A stretch of 64,000 nucleotides of DNA from Permianibacter fluminis (lineage in GTDB: Bacteria; Pseudomonadota; Gammaproteobacteria; Enterobacterales; Permianibacteraceae), in assembly GCF_013179735.1 (NCBI RefSeq), contig NZ_JABMEG010000001.1:2790001-2854000 (forward strand), read 5' to 3'. Under the pieces are notes generated by a model. It made no database searches and was not told the origin of the DNA. It was given only the letters and a program-made list of their open reading frames with translations. Below, piece after piece: positions 43,335 to 52,579 of this stretch (positions within the stretch are counted from its first letter, which is position 1; each line of letters opens with the position of its first letter). A program made the translations under genes and the position numbers.

Positions 43335-45710
43335 TCAGGCGGCGGCCGCCAGCGCCGCAGCACGGTGCAAATGCGCTTGGGTATCGCGTGCGGCGAGCGC
43401 TTGTGCGGCGGACAGCACGTCGGCAAACACGCCGGCGCTGGTGACCGCAACGCCAGCACCGGGACCGGACACCGTCAGCGGAATGTCGCGGTACAACTGC
43501 GAGTGATAGATAACGGCATTCTCGGTGCCGCGCAGACGGTGAAACGGCGACTCGGCATCAATCTGGCGCAGTCCGACCCGGGCTTTGCCATCGGCATATT
43601 CCGCGACATACGCCAACCGCTTGCCCGCCGCGCGCGCAGCGGTCACCTGGTTTTGCCAATAGTCATTGAACACGGACAACGGTTGACTGGCCGCTTGGTC
43701 AACCGGCACCAATGCTTGTAATTCGATCGCGTCGCGCTCAAGCGCAATGCCGCAGGTACGCAGCAGGATCAACAGTTTGCGGGCGACATCTTCGCCACCC
43801 AGATCCAGCAGCGGATTCGGCTCGGCATAACCAAGCCGGACCGCTTCGCTCACGGCATGATCGAACGGCACATCTTGCTGAACTTGATCCAGGACATAAC
43901 CGAGCGTGCCGGACAACACCGCCTGGATGCGATCCGGCCTATCGCCGGCGCGCTGCAGATCCAGCAACGGCCGCAGTACCGGTAATGCCGCAGCAACAGT
44001 GGTTTCGTACAAATACGGCGCCGCGCTGTGTCGCGATAGCGTTTGCAGCAGCGCGAACCGTTGTTGCAGATCGGCGTTGGCGATCTTGTTCGGCGTGACC
44101 ACGGCAATACCCGCTTGCAACAGCGGTTCGTAGAGTGCGGCGACATGGGCGCTGGCCGAGGCGTCCACCACGATCAAACGGGAGAATTGCTGAGCCAGCA
44201 GCTCCTGCACCAAGCGGGTTGCCGGATCGGTGACATCCGGTTCACTTGCCAGTGCGTGGATGCTGGCATCGGCGCTGCTTTCCTGTTGGCTGCACCAATG
44301 GATTTGCCGGGAGTTGCAGATGGCGACGACCCGCAGGCCAGCGTGATGACGCAATCCGAGATCGCTTTTCAGCGTGGCCTGCTGCTGCCGCAACAGTTGC
44401 AGGGTTTGCCGGCCAATGCGGCCGCTGGCGCCGATGATGGCAACGGCAATGTCGTTGTCGGCCGGATACAGGCAGGTATGGGCAAGTCGGGCGAAGACAT
44501 CGAGATCGGCAATGGCCAGCGTAAACGCCAGCACCCGTTCGCGTTCGAGCAAGCGATGTGCATGCAGCACCACACCGGCGTGGCTGGCGCGTTGCTGCAA
44601 TTGCTCCAGCACTTGCGCCGGTGTCTGTTTGTCGGCAACAAAAACGGTAGCGACCGCCAGATCAGGCGTCTGGCTGTGCCAGCGGTTCAACGCCAACGGC
44701 AGCGGGGTTTGTTTGCTCAGCGTGGCCGACGTCGGCGGCAGCCAGCACGCGACAAACGCCTGCTCACGAGCGCGGTAATTGGGATCAATGGTCGTGCCGA
44801 TCACGCTGCCGCTTGCTGCGTTGCTGGGCTCAGCATCCAGTCGGCGCAACTGCAGTGGCAAGCGCCGTTCCAGCAAGGGGGCCAGGCTACGCGGATGCAA
44901 GACGCCGGCGCCGCATTGCGCCAGCAAGCTGGCATCTTCGAGCGCCAGCACCGGCACCGTATCGGCGTTCGGGACATAGTCCGGGTCGGCACTCAGAATG
45001 CCGGCGGTGTCGCCAATGATCTCCAGTGAATCGCCGGCATAGGCGGTGACCAGCGCCGCGCTGTAATCCGAGGCATTGCGGCCGAGCAGGGTAGTGCGGC
45101 CCTGACTGTCGGCGCCGCAAAAGCCGGTGACAACGCGCAGACTTTGCTGCCAGTAAGCCGGTGGCAGGCTGGCAAATGCGCGCAGGGTTTGTTCGGTATT
45201 GACGGTGCCGCTGAGCGCATTGTCATCCGTGCGGATCAATTGCTCCGATGCCAGCCAATCGGCTGCCACGCCCGAGCTGCGCAGCAGCGCGGCCAGCAAT
45301 TGCGCCGACAGTTTTTCGCCCAGTCCGGCCAGCGCGGCGGTGGCATGGTTTTCACCGGGCGTGCGCACCAGCACCTGCAAGCTTTCTTCGCCGAGCAATT
45401 GCAACTGACGATAGCCAGCGGTCAGCGTCAACTGCTCGCGGTCGTTCAACAACGCTTTGCCCAGATCCAGATGGCGCTGGATCAATTGCTGCAAACCCAG
45501 AATGGCCGATTGGGTTTGTTCCGCCGCCAGCGAACCCAGCGTCAGCAGCGTGTCGGTGCTGCCGCGGGTCGCCGATACCACAGCGATGACCGGCTGTTGT
45601 TGCAAGCGAAAATGCAGATGGCTGGCGACGCGGCGCAGCGCATTGGCGTCGGTCAGCACACTGCCGCCGAATTTGAGTACAGCGATGGTGGTTTGATTAC
45701 GGGTAGTCAT
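43335..45710 (-). CDS. metL: Bifunctional aspartate kinase / homoserine dehydrogenase II
   Basis: 791 residues against 810 in E. coli MetL. The N-terminal kinase starts VLKFGGSVLTDANALRRVAS and contains LLGRNASDYSAALVTAYA (aspartate and phosphate binding). A linker follows, then the homoserine dehydrogenase with IIGASGRIGRQTLQLL (dinucleotide-binding loop), VTPNKIANADL, PYLYETTVAAALPVL and LGGEDVARKLLIL. It commits aspartate to the methionine/threonine branch and reduces the semialdehyde to homoserine. The ATG overlaps the metX stop by four bases (ATGA), so metX and metL are coupled, and both fall under the shared MetJ operator. Regulatory ACT pockets look degenerate, as in MetL, which is repressed by methionine rather than feedback-inhibited. 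Confidence 0.96.
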   Translation of the reverse strand: MTTRNQTTIAVLKFGGSVLTDANALRRVASHLHFRLQQQPVIAVVSATRGSTDTLLTLGSLAAEQTQSAILGLQQLIQRHLDLGKALLNDREQLTLTAGYRQLQLLGEESLQVLVRTPGENHATAALAGLGEKLSAQLLAALLRSSGVAADWLASEQLIRTDDNALSGTVNTEQTLRAFASLPPAYWQQSLRVVTGFCGADSQGRTTLLGRNASDYSAALVTAYAGDSLEIIGDTAGILSADPDYVPNADTVPVLALEDASLLAQCGAGVLHPRSLAPLLERRLPLQLRRLDAEPSNAASGSVIGTTIDPNYRAREQAFVACWLPPTSATLSKQTPLPLALNRWHSQTPDLAVATVFVADKQTPAQVLEQLQQRASHAGVVLHAHRLLERERVLAFTLAIADLDVFARLAHTCLYPADNDIAVAIIGASGRIGRQTLQLLRQQQATLKSDLGLRHHAGLRVVAICNSRQIHWCSQQESSADASIHALASEPDVTDPATRLVQELLAQQFSRLIVVDASASAHVAALYEPLLQAGIAVVTPNKIANADLQQRFALLQTLSRHSAAPYLYETTVAAALPVLRPLLDLQRAGDRPDRIQAVLSGTLGYVLDQVQQDVPFDHAVSEAVRLGYAEPNPLLDLGGEDVARKLLILLRTCGIALERDAIELQALVPVDQAASQPLSVFNDYWQNQVTAARAAGKRLAYVAEYADGKARVGLRQIDAESPFHRLRGTENAVIYHSQLYRDIPLTVSGPGAGVAVTSAGVFADVLSAAQALAARDTQAHLHRAAALAAAA

Positions 45711-46879
45711 GAATGCAGTTCCGAATGACGGGTGTTGTCCATGTCGCCGGCAGCAAGGCGCAGCGCTGCGTTACCGTTAACCGGTGTCGCGGCGAGCAAG
45801 GGCTGGGCGGCAAGAAAGGGTATGAGCGCATTGGCGACGGCGTCGGTTTCGGTCAGGAAACCATCGTGGCCGTGCCGGCTCGCGATAATCACGTGCTGCG
45901 CATTCGGAAGGTGGCGCGCGATCTCGCGCTGTTCCGCCACCGGATAGAGTTGGTCGGTATCAAGGCTGATCACCAGCGTGGGTTGATGAAGGGTTTGCAG
46001 CGCGGCAGCAACGCCACCGCGGTCGCGACCGATGTCGTGACTGTTCATGCATTCGGTCAAGCGGATGTAACTGTTGGCGTCAAAGCGCTGTACGAATTTG
46101 TCGCCCTGATAATCGAGATAATCGAGCACGGCAAAATTTTTGTGTTCGCCGCTGTGGCGACCAAAACGCGCCCGCAATTCGCTGTCGCAGCGATAGGTCA
46201 GGAATGCCAGCTCGCGCGCCAGTGCCAAACCGCGCACCGGACCGCTGCCCGGCAGATAGAAGCCGTCGTTGAACGCCGGATCGAGCCGGATGGCGGCGCG
46301 CTGGCATTCGCTGGCGGCAATGGCCTGGGCGGAATGCGCGGCCGTGGTGCCGATCAACACCAGTGACTGAACCCAGTCGGGATGCTGCAGGGCAAACTCC
46401 TGCGCAATCATGCCGCCAAGCGACGGGCCGATGACGGCGCGCAGTTGCTGCACACCGAGGCTGCGCAAGAGCCGGCTCTGAGCGGCAACTTGATCGCGAA
46501 TGCTGATGCGCGGGAAGCGGGCCTGCCAGGGCTGGCCGTCATCGGGATGCGCGCTCAGCGGGCCGCTGCTGCCGTAGCAGGAGCCGAGCAGATTGATGCA
46601 GACAATGAAATCGCGGGCCGGGTCCAGTGGCTTGCCCGTGCCGAGCAGCTCCGGCCACCACAGCTCCAGATCCGCACCACCAGACAGGGCATGGATGACC
46701 AGCACGGCATTGGTCCCGGCCCGGTTCAACGAACCCCAGCTACGCCAGGCCAGTTCCAGCGGCGCCAGCCGTTCGCCATTTTCCAGCGTCAGTCCGGCCG
46801 CGTCTTGCCAGAGGCGGACCTCGGGCGACAGCACGGTTCGGCTGGGCGGGTTGGCAAATTGGCGGGCGTGGACGGACAT
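45707..46879 (-). CDS. metX: Homoserine O-acyltransferase (MetX type)
   Basis: 390 residues of the alpha/beta-hydrolase fold. LIHALSGGADLELWWPELLG, CINLLGSCYGSSGP and the nucleophile elbow AVIGPSLGGMIAQEFAL give the family, with Asp and His of the triad in TDQLYPVAEQREI and SRHGHDGFLTE. It activates homoserine with acetyl- or succinyl-CoA; MetX proteins of gammaproteobacteria can be succinyltransferases, and I cannot tell which from sequence alone. The ATG at 46879 has no recognisable Shine-Dalgarno and is only five bases from a MetJ box, implying a 5' leader of about 24 bases. Coupled to metL. Confidence 0.95.
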   Translation of the reverse strand: MSVHARQFANPPSRTVLSPEVRLWQDAAGLTLENGERLAPLELAWRSWGSLNRAGTNAVLVIHALSGGADLELWWPELLGTGKPLDPARDFIVCINLLGSCYGSSGPLSAHPDDGQPWQARFPRISIRDQVAAQSRLLRSLGVQQLRAVIGPSLGGMIAQEFALQHPDWVQSLVLIGTTAAHSAQAIAASECQRAAIRLDPAFNDGFYLPGSGPVRGLALARELAFLTYRCDSELRARFGRHSGEHKNFAVLDYLDYQGDKFVQRFDANSYIRLTECMNSHDIGRDRGGVAAALQTLHQPTLVISLDTDQLYPVAEQREIARHLPNAQHVIIASRHGHDGFLTETDAVANALIPFLAAQPLLAATPVNGNAALRLAAGDMDNTRHSELHS

Positions 46880-46883
46880 GTTT

Positions 46884-46940
46884 GGACGTCTAAACGTTTG
46901 GACGTGCCGATAATATAGACGGCTAAATGTCTATACAAGC
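46884..46940 (-). promoter_or_regulatory. metX promoter and shared MetJ operator
   Basis: On the minus strand -35 TTGTAT (46938-46933) and -10 TATTAT (46915-46910) are 17 bases apart, and the spacer holds AGACGGCT and AAATGTCT (46917-46932), two tandem MetJ 8-mers. A second cluster, GGACGTCT, AAACGTTT and GGACGTGC (46884-46907), lies on the transcription start and leader, ending five bases before the metX ATG. MetJ bound here would block both polymerase and initiation. metJ starts 106 bases to the right, so it can be autoregulated through the same site. Confidence 0.85.
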
Positions 46941-47045
46941 CTTTTGTCCGGAAAAGCCCGCATATGAAGAAAGGTGATAGGTTTGACAGCCACCCGGCCG
47001 GCTGAGTACCTTTGCCGCCGAAACTCAGGGCGTCTGGAGTGAAAG

Positions 47046-47300
47046 ATGTCTGTACAGCCTGAAGATGAAGAATTCATCGATCCGTACATTGAACACGGCA
47101 AGAAGAAAGAGAAGGTCAAGAAGATCACCGTCTCGATTCCGCTGCATGTGCTGAAGTTGCTGACCGACGAGCGCACCCGCCGTCAGGTCAACAACCTGCG
47201 CCACGCGACCAACTCGGAACTGCTCTGCGAGGCCTTTCTGCATTCCTACACCGGGCAACCGCTGCCCAGTGACGAGGAGTTGCGCAAGCCGCGCAAGTGA
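47046..47300 (+). CDS. metJ: Methionine repressor MetJ (short form)
   Basis: 84 residues against about 105 in E. coli. The ribbon-helix-helix DNA-binding core is highly conserved: [20 protein letters not shown], then [20 protein letters not shown] and [17 protein letters not shown]. The chain stops at DEELRKPRK, so the last twenty or so residues of the enteric protein, including its C-terminal helix, are absent. It binds S-adenosylmethionine and represses tandem AGACGTCT boxes such as those at metE and metX. A TTGACA box (46983) with an 18-base spacer to TACCTT lies upstream, and GGAG precedes the ATG. The shared gap makes autoregulation likely. Confidence 0.95.
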   Translation: MSVQPEDEEFIDPYIEHGKKKEKVKKITVSIPLHVLKLLTDERTRRQVNNLRHATNSELLCEAFLHSYTGQPLPSDEELRKPRK

Positions 47301-47310
47301 TCACCGTAAA

Positions 47311-47346
47311 GAAAAAGGCCGGGATTTCCCGGCCTTTTTCTTTTTT
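47311..47346. terminator. Intrinsic terminator after metJ
   Basis: GAAAAAGGCCGGG, loop ATTT, CCCGGCCTTTTTC, then TTTTTT: a strong GC stem with A and T tracts on both sides, so it can act on both strands for the convergent membrane-protein gene. Confidence 0.92.
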
Positions 47347-47362
47347 CATCGTTCCAAATGTT

Positions 47363-47785
47363 CTATTTCGGCCGCGCCGATTGCCGTTTCGCAAACTCGA
47401 ATTCAGCCAACCAAAGTGCCAATCCGGCCATTGCGCCTGAACCCAAATAGTTTATGGAGTCGTACAGGCTCGCATGGTGCCAGCGAGCCGAATCAAATGG
47501 CCCGGCTAGCGAGTACCAGAATGGGGCTGCTATCAGCGCCCCTCCCAGCATGTAGTGCCACCATCGTTGAAAGCCGACTCGCTTGAACAGCAGCAGTGTC
47601 GGCAATCCGAGCAATATGGAAAAGATTACTGCCGTTGGTATGGCGAACAGCCAAACCCATCCCAAACCACAGACAGCATCGGAGCCTTGCAGCATCAAGA
47701 CACCACAGCCGCCAGAGGTCGCCATCACAACACCAGCGACAGCGGACACGGCTAGCTGACCAAGCAATTTTTCCATGTGTCCCAT
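47363..47785 (-). CDS. Small multi-helix membrane protein of unknown function
   Basis: 140 codons from ATG 47785 (ATG 47776 is equally possible); an open frame running further upstream into ppsR is rejected. Four hydrophobic segments are visible (LLGQLAVSAVAGVVMATSGG, VWLFAIPTAVIFSILLGLP, WWHYMLGGALIAAPFWYS, NYLGSGAMAGLALWLAEF). No family recognised. It starts eight bases after the ppsR stop on the same strand, so it is probably the second gene of that transcript. Confidence 0.6.
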   Translation of the reverse strand: MGHMEKLLGQLAVSAVAGVVMATSGGCGVLMLQGSDAVCGLGWVWLFAIPTAVIFSILLGLPTLLLFKRVGFQRWWHYMLGGALIAAPFWYSLAGPFDSARWHHASLYDSINYLGSGAMAGLALWLAEFEFAKRQSARPK

Positions 47786-47793
47786 GCTGGCTC

Positions 47794-48612
47794 TCAGTAT
47801 TGGTGCCGCTTCAGCCCGGTCGCGGCCAGAATCTTGGTGGCGATTTCCTCGACCGAGCGGCTGGTGGTGTCCAGCCACGGAATATTCAGATGCTGGTACA
47901 GCCGCTCGACGGCGGCGACTTCCAGCCGGCACTGCTCAATGGAGGCGTAGCGGCTGTTGGCCCGGCGCTCGGTGCGGATTTGCTGTAGCCGCTCCGGGTT
48001 GATGGTCAGCCCGAACAGCTTGTGCCGGTGCGGCTTGAGCGGCTTCGGCAGGCCTTCGTTGTCCAGATCTTCCTCGGTTATCGGGTAGTTGGCGGCCCGG
48101 ATGCCGAATTGCATGGCCAGATACAGCGAGGTCGGGGTTTTGCCGGAGCGGGACACGCCAACCAGGATGAGATCGGCCTGCTCGTAGTACTTGGTGACGG
48201 CGCCGTCATCATTGCTGAGGGCAAAGTTGACCGCCTCGATGCGGGTTTCGTACTGGCTGACGTTCTCTGCCGAGTGGGCTTTGCCGACCCGGTACTGGCA
48301 TTTGACGCCGAGGGTCTGCTCGATGCTCGGGACAAAGGTCTGGAACAGGTCCAGCACCACGCCGCGGCTCTCGCGGATGACCGCCCGCAGTTCGGGCCGT
48401 ACCATCGTATCGAATATCAGCGGCGGCTCGCCGTCATGGTCGGCGGCGGCATTGATGCGGGCAACCGCATCGCGGGCGGTGGCCTCGTTGTCGATGAACG
48501 GCAGGGTAGTCTCGGCGAAGTCGACCCCGTCAAACTGGGACAGCAAGGCCTGACCCAGCATCTCGGCCGTGATACCGGTCCGATCGGAAATAAAAAATAC
48601 GCTACGTTTCAT
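47794..48612 (-). CDS. ppsR: PEP synthase regulatory kinase/pyrophosphorylase
   Basis: 272 codons from ATG 48612 ([20 protein letters not shown]), the standard DUF299 start; upstream open frame is discarded. The nucleotide loop [15 protein letters not shown] and the [11 protein letters not shown] segment are diagnostic. PpsR inactivates PpsA by ADP-dependent phosphorylation of a threonine next to its catalytic histidine and reactivates it by phosphorolysis. Divergent from ppsA with 141 bases between start codons, the common arrangement. Confidence 0.95.
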   Translation of the reverse strand: MKRSVFFISDRTGITAEMLGQALLSQFDGVDFAETTLPFIDNEATARDAVARINAAADHDGEPPLIFDTMVRPELRAVIRESRGVVLDLFQTFVPSIEQTLGVKCQYRVGKAHSAENVSQYETRIEAVNFALSNDDGAVTKYYEQADLILVGVSRSGKTPTSLYLAMQFGIRAANYPITEEDLDNEGLPKPLKPHRHKLFGLTINPERLQQIRTERRANSRYASIEQCRLEVAAVERLYQHLNIPWLDTTSRSVEEIATKILAATGLKRHQY

Positions 48613-48753
48613 CGCGGGGGGCTCTTTTGCGGGCGCTTCCGTTACAATAGCGGCCCTTTTTTGACCGCGCTCGGCTCTTCCTTTTGGCGCGGCAGTGTAC
48701 CACCCGGCTGCGCAATTCATGAACAGCGGGCCAACCTGACAGGAGTGACGGCA

Positions 48754-51126
48754 TTGGCTGAGCAAGTGCTTTGGTATGAACACCTCGGAATGCACGATGT
48801 AGATCGGGTCGGCGGCAAGAATGCCTCACTCGGCGAGATGATCAGCCACCTGTCGGGTGCCGGTGTCCGGGTGCCGGGCGGCTTTGCCACCACCGCGCAA
48901 GCGTTCCGCGATTTTCTGGAGCAGTCGGGTCTCAATGCCCGCATTCAGGCTGAACTGAAAGCGCTGGATGTCGACAACGTGCAAGCGTTGATGGAAACCG
49001 GCAAAAAAATCCGCCGCTGGGTGGTTGAAACGCCGTTCCTGCCGGAACTCGAAAAAGCCATCACCCAGGCCTACCTGAAATTGAAAGGCAACAGCAACGA
49101 CGAATTCGCCGTTGCCGTTCGCTCCTCGGCGACCGCCGAAGACATGCCAGACGCCTCGTTTGCCGGCCAGCAAGAAACTTTCCTGAACGTGCGTGGCATG
49201 GCCAACGTGATGTTGGCGGTCAAGGAAGTGTTCGCCTCGCTGTTCAATGATCGCGCCATCGCTTATCGCGTGCACAAAGGCTACGAGCACGCTGGCGTTG
49301 CCCTGTCGGCCGGTATTCAGCGCATGGCGCGTTCGGATATCGGTGCCTCGGGCGTCATGTTCACGCTTGATACCGAGTCGGGTTTTGATGATGTGGTGTT
49401 CATCACCTCGTCTTACGGCCTCGGTGAAACCGTGGTCCAGGGCGCGGTCAACCCGGACGAATTTTACGTTCATAAGCCGACGCTGAAATTGAACAAGCCG
49501 GCCGTGCTGCGTCGCAATCTGGGCGCGAAAGCGATCAAGATGGTGTACACCGGCCAGACCGAGCACGGCAAAACCGTCAAGCTGGTTGATGTTTCGAACG
49601 CCGAGCGGCGTACGTTCTCGCTGACCGACGCCGAAGTCGAAGAGTTGGCCCGGCAAGCGCTGATCATTGAAAAGCATTATCAGCGGCCGATGGATATCGA
49701 ATGGGCCAAAGACGGTTCCGATGGCAACCTGTACATCGTGCAGGCGCGCCCGGAAACGGTGAAGTCGCGCGATGACAGCCGCGTCATCGAGCGTTACATG
49801 CTCAAGAGCAAAGGCCGCGTCGTCACCGAAGGTCGCGCCATTGGTCAGCGTATCGGCAAAGGCCCGGCCCGGGTCATTACCGATATTTCGCAAATTGCCC
49901 GCGTTCAGGTTGGCGATGTGCTGGTCACTGACATGACGGACCCGGATTGGGAACCGGTCATGAAGAAAGCCGCCGCGATTGTCACCAATCGTGGTGGCCG
50001 TACCTGCCACGCGGCGATTATCGCCCGTGAGCTCGGCATTCCGGCCGTGGTTGGCTGTGGCGATGCCACCGACCATATCAAGGAAGGCGACAACGTCACC
50101 GTGTCCTGCGCCGAAGGTGATACCGGTTTTGTTTATCAAGGTCTGCACGAGTTCGACATTCATCGCGCCGAAGTCAGCGACATGCCGAAGCTGAAGTTCA
50201 AGATCATGATGAACGTCGGCGATCCGGACAAGGCGTTCAGTTTTTCGCGGCTGCCGCATCACGGTGTCGGTCTGGCCCGGTTGGAATTCATCATCAACCG
50301 GATGATCGGCGTGCACCCGAAGGCGCTGATCCATTTCGACAGCCTGCATGACGCCGCGTTGAAGGAAAACATCTCGGCCCGTATCGCCGGCTACAAGTCG
50401 CCGACCGATTTCTTCGTCGAGAAACTGGCCGAAGGCATTTCGTCGATTGCGGCGGCGTTCTATCCGGAGCGGGTCATTGTCCGGATGTCGGATTTTAAAT
50501 CGAACGAATACGCCAACCTGATCGGCGGCAAGCTGTACGAGCCGCACGAAGAAAACCCGATGATCGGTTTCCGTGGCGCCTCGCGTTACATCTCGGCCGA
50601 TTTCCGCGAATGCTTTGCGCTGGAATGCAAGGCGTTCAAGAAAGTCCGTGACGAGATGGGCCTGACCAACGTTGAAGTCATGATTCCGTTTGTCCGCACG
50701 CTGGATGAGGCCAAGAAGGTCACCGATCTGCTGGCCGAACATGGCCTGAAGCGTGGCGAGAACGGCCTGAAAGTCATCATGATGTGCGAATTGCCGTCGA
50801 ACGCCCTGATGGCCGACGAATTCCTGCAGTATTTCGATGGCTTCTCGATCGGCTCCAACGACATGACCCAGTTGACGCTGGGTCTGGATCGCGATTCCGG
50901 CATCATTGCGCATCTGTTCGATGAGCGGGATCCGGCGGTCAAGAAGTTGTTGGCGATGGCCATCTCGGCCTGCAAGCGCAACAACAAATACATCGGCATC
51001 TGCGGCCAGGGCCCTTCCGATCACCCGGATTTGGCGCAGTGGCTGATGGAGCAGGGCATTGATTCGGTGTCGCTGAACCCGGATTCCGTACTCGAAACCT
51101 GGCTGTTCCTGGCCGGCAAGAAGTGA
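48754..51126 (+). CDS. ppsA: Phosphoenolpyruvate synthase
   Basis: 790 codons. TTG 48754 is chosen because AGGAG lies eight bases upstream and the sequence then opens [20 protein letters not shown], matching the usual PpsA start; GTG 48745 would overlap the ribosome-binding site. The N-terminal ATP-grasp domain has [17 protein letters not shown] and [20 protein letters not shown], the swivelling domain has [20 protein letters not shown] with the catalytic His, and the C-terminal barrel has [17 protein letters not shown] and [11 protein letters not shown] with the catalytic Cys. It makes PEP from pyruvate and ATP for gluconeogenesis. The Thr next to the His is the expected PpsR target. A terminator follows. 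Confidence 0.97.
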   Translation: MAEQVLWYEHLGMHDVDRVGGKNASLGEMISHLSGAGVRVPGGFATTAQAFRDFLEQSGLNARIQAELKALDVDNVQALMETGKKIRRWVVETPFLPELEKAITQAYLKLKGNSNDEFAVAVRSSATAEDMPDASFAGQQETFLNVRGMANVMLAVKEVFASLFNDRAIAYRVHKGYEHAGVALSAGIQRMARSDIGASGVMFTLDTESGFDDVVFITSSYGLGETVVQGAVNPDEFYVHKPTLKLNKPAVLRRNLGAKAIKMVYTGQTEHGKTVKLVDVSNAERRTFSLTDAEVEELARQALIIEKHYQRPMDIEWAKDGSDGNLYIVQARPETVKSRDDSRVIERYMLKSKGRVVTEGRAIGQRIGKGPARVITDISQIARVQVGDVLVTDMTDPDWEPVMKKAAAIVTNRGGRTCHAAIIARELGIPAVVGCGDATDHIKEGDNVTVSCAEGDTGFVYQGLHEFDIHRAEVSDMPKLKFKIMMNVGDPDKAFSFSRLPHHGVGLARLEFIINRMIGVHPKALIHFDSLHDAALKENISARIAGYKSPTDFFVEKLAEGISSIAAAFYPERVIVRMSDFKSNEYANLIGGKLYEPHEENPMIGFRGASRYISADFRECFALECKAFKKVRDEMGLTNVEVMIPFVRTLDEAKKVTDLLAEHGLKRGENGLKVIMMCELPSNALMADEFLQYFDGFSIGSNDMTQLTLGLDRDSGIIAHLFDERDPAVKKLLAMAISACKRNNKYIGICGQGPSDHPDLAQWLMEQGIDSVSLNPDSVLETWLFLAGKK

Positions 51127-51243
51127 CCGCGTTCCGCGCTGTCATCCCCGCAAATGCAGGGAGCCAGTTTGGCTGATACAGCGCGGTCATCACGGTAAAA
51201 TACGGAAAGCCAGTGCGATCCGGTAGTTGGGCAAATGTGCGAA

Positions 51244-51270
51244 AGGCGGAACTTCGGGTCCGCCTTTTTC
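51244..51270 (+). terminator. Intrinsic terminator after ppsA
   Basis: AGGCGGA, loop ACTTCGGG, TCCGCCT, then TTTTC. The stem lies 118 bases after the ppsA stop and just before the exporter gene. Confidence 0.75.
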
Positions 51271-51313
51271 ATTGTTGGCAAAGACGGGCACTGATGGTCA
51301 GTTTGGAGACTTC

Positions 51314-52171
51314 ATGAAATTGCTGCAGCGGGTACCGCCCATAGTTCTGGTGCTGGTTTCAATTTTCAGCGTTCAGGCCGGTGCCGCTTTCGCCAAGCAT
51401 CTTTTTGTCTATTTTGGTCCGCTGGGCACGGTTTTCTTGCGGGTGTTTCTGGCGGCGCTGGTGCTGTTACTCTGGGCGCGACCGCGCTGGCGTGAGATGT
51501 CGGCGGCGGGTTGGCGCACCACACTGATGTTCGCGACCGTGCTCGGCGGCATGAACGCGACCTATTACTTGTCGCTGGAGCGTCTGCCACTCGGTCTGGC
51601 GGTGACGATAGAATTCATTGGCCCCTTGTCGGTCGCGCTCTGGCAAAGTCACCGTTTGCTCGATGTGATCTGGGTCATTTTGGCCGCTGCCGGTATCGCG
51701 TTGTTGAATCCATTTTCCGGCGCGTTGGATCCCATCGGCATCGGTTTGGCGCTGGCGGCGGGCTTTTGCTGGGGCGCCTATATTGTGCTCGGTCAGCGCA
51801 TGAGCGGCAGCTCCTTGCCGGGTCAGCAAGGTCTGGCGTTGGCCATGGCGGCCGCGGCGCTGGTACTGGTGCCGTTTGGTGCAGTTGCGGCAGCGCCAGT
51901 CGTCAGCAACGGCTGGTGGCTGCTGGCGGCCGTTGCCGTTGCGCTACTGTCGTCGGTCGTACCGTATTCGCTGGAGATTGAAGCGCTGCGCCGGATGCCG
52001 ACCCGTGTCTTCGGCATTCTGATGAGCCTGGAGCCGGCGGTTGCCGCGATGATGGGCTTGCTGATTCTGGGCGAAGCGCTGGGCCTGAACCAGATTGTCG
52101 CGATTGCGCTGGTGATGTTGGCCAGCTACGGTGCCATGCGGTACGCCAAACCGGTTGACCACCCGGGTTGA
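51314..52171 (+). CDS. RhtA-like EamA-family exporter
   Basis: 285 codons from ATG 51314 with GGAGAC directly upstream. Ten hydrophobic helices form two EamA halves. The order VFLRVFLAALVLLLWARPRW, LGGMNATYYLSLERLPLGLA, TIEFIGPLSVALW and VVPYSLEIEALRRMPTRVFG, then LMSLEPAVAAMMGLL, parallels E. coli RhtA, which exports threonine and homoserine. Transport of these amino acids is the best guess, given that MetL makes homoserine, but EamA specificity is hard to predict. No shared operator with the met genes was seen. Confidence 0.8.
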   Translation: MKLLQRVPPIVLVLVSIFSVQAGAAFAKHLFVYFGPLGTVFLRVFLAALVLLLWARPRWREMSAAGWRTTLMFATVLGGMNATYYLSLERLPLGLAVTIEFIGPLSVALWQSHRLLDVIWVILAAAGIALLNPFSGALDPIGIGLALAAGFCWGAYIVLGQRMSGSSLPGQQGLALAMAAAALVLVPFGAVAAAPVVSNGWWLLAAVAVALLSSVVPYSLEIEALRRMPTRVFGILMSLEPAVAAMMGLLILGEALGLNQIVAIALVMLASYGAMRYAKPVDHPG

Positions 52172-52297
52172 TTACCCGCGTGGCGCGCAACGGCTGAACC
52201 GTTGCGCGGGCAGATGTGGTAAAACCAAGTCTGCTTGGCGATGGCGACAAGCCGATGCGTCGTCAAAGGTACGGAACAGAAGGGAACGGAGACAATC

Positions 52298-52558
52298 ATG
52301 AATTCATTACTGATCAATCGAAAAACCATTCTTGCTGTTGCCGTGCTGAGTCTGGTACTCGCCGCCTGCAGCAAGAAAGAAGAGCATGAGCCGTCTGCGA
52401 TCGAACAGGCAGGACAAGAACTCGGTCACGCAGCCGCGCAGGATCTGAAAGAAGAAATCAATCAAGCCAAGGATGTCGGCGAACAAGCCCAGCAAGCCGC
52501 TGAGAATCTCGACAAGCAAATTGACGAGCAGACAACGACGGAAGAAGAAAAACCTTAA
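52298..52558 (+). CDS. Small polar lipoprotein
   Basis: 86 residues from ATG 52298 with a good GGAGA upstream. The signal ends in a lipobox LVLAACS, so the mature protein is lipidated at the Cys near residue 24. The rest is acidic and helical (KKEEHEPSAIEQAGQELGH, LKEEINQAKDVGEQAQQA), ending in a Glu-rich tail. It resembles many small lipoproteins of no known function. It lies 21 bases before ydiJ; cotranscription is possible. Confidence 0.7.
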   Translation: MNSLLINRKTILAVAVLSLVLAACSKKEEHEPSAIEQAGQELGHAAAQDLKEEINQAKDVGEQAQQAAENLDKQIDEQTTTEEEKP

Positions 52559-52579
52559 CCCGGAACATTCGTTGCCATC

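Noticed and set aside
42330-43721. Antisense open frame of 463 codons opposite metB and metL
   Set aside because: It crosses the gene boundary of two secure genes and has no recognisable motif.
48826-51024. Antisense open frame of 732 codons opposite ppsA
   Set aside because: It mirrors the codon bias of ppsA, whose motifs and reading frame are certain; the antisense product resembles no protein.
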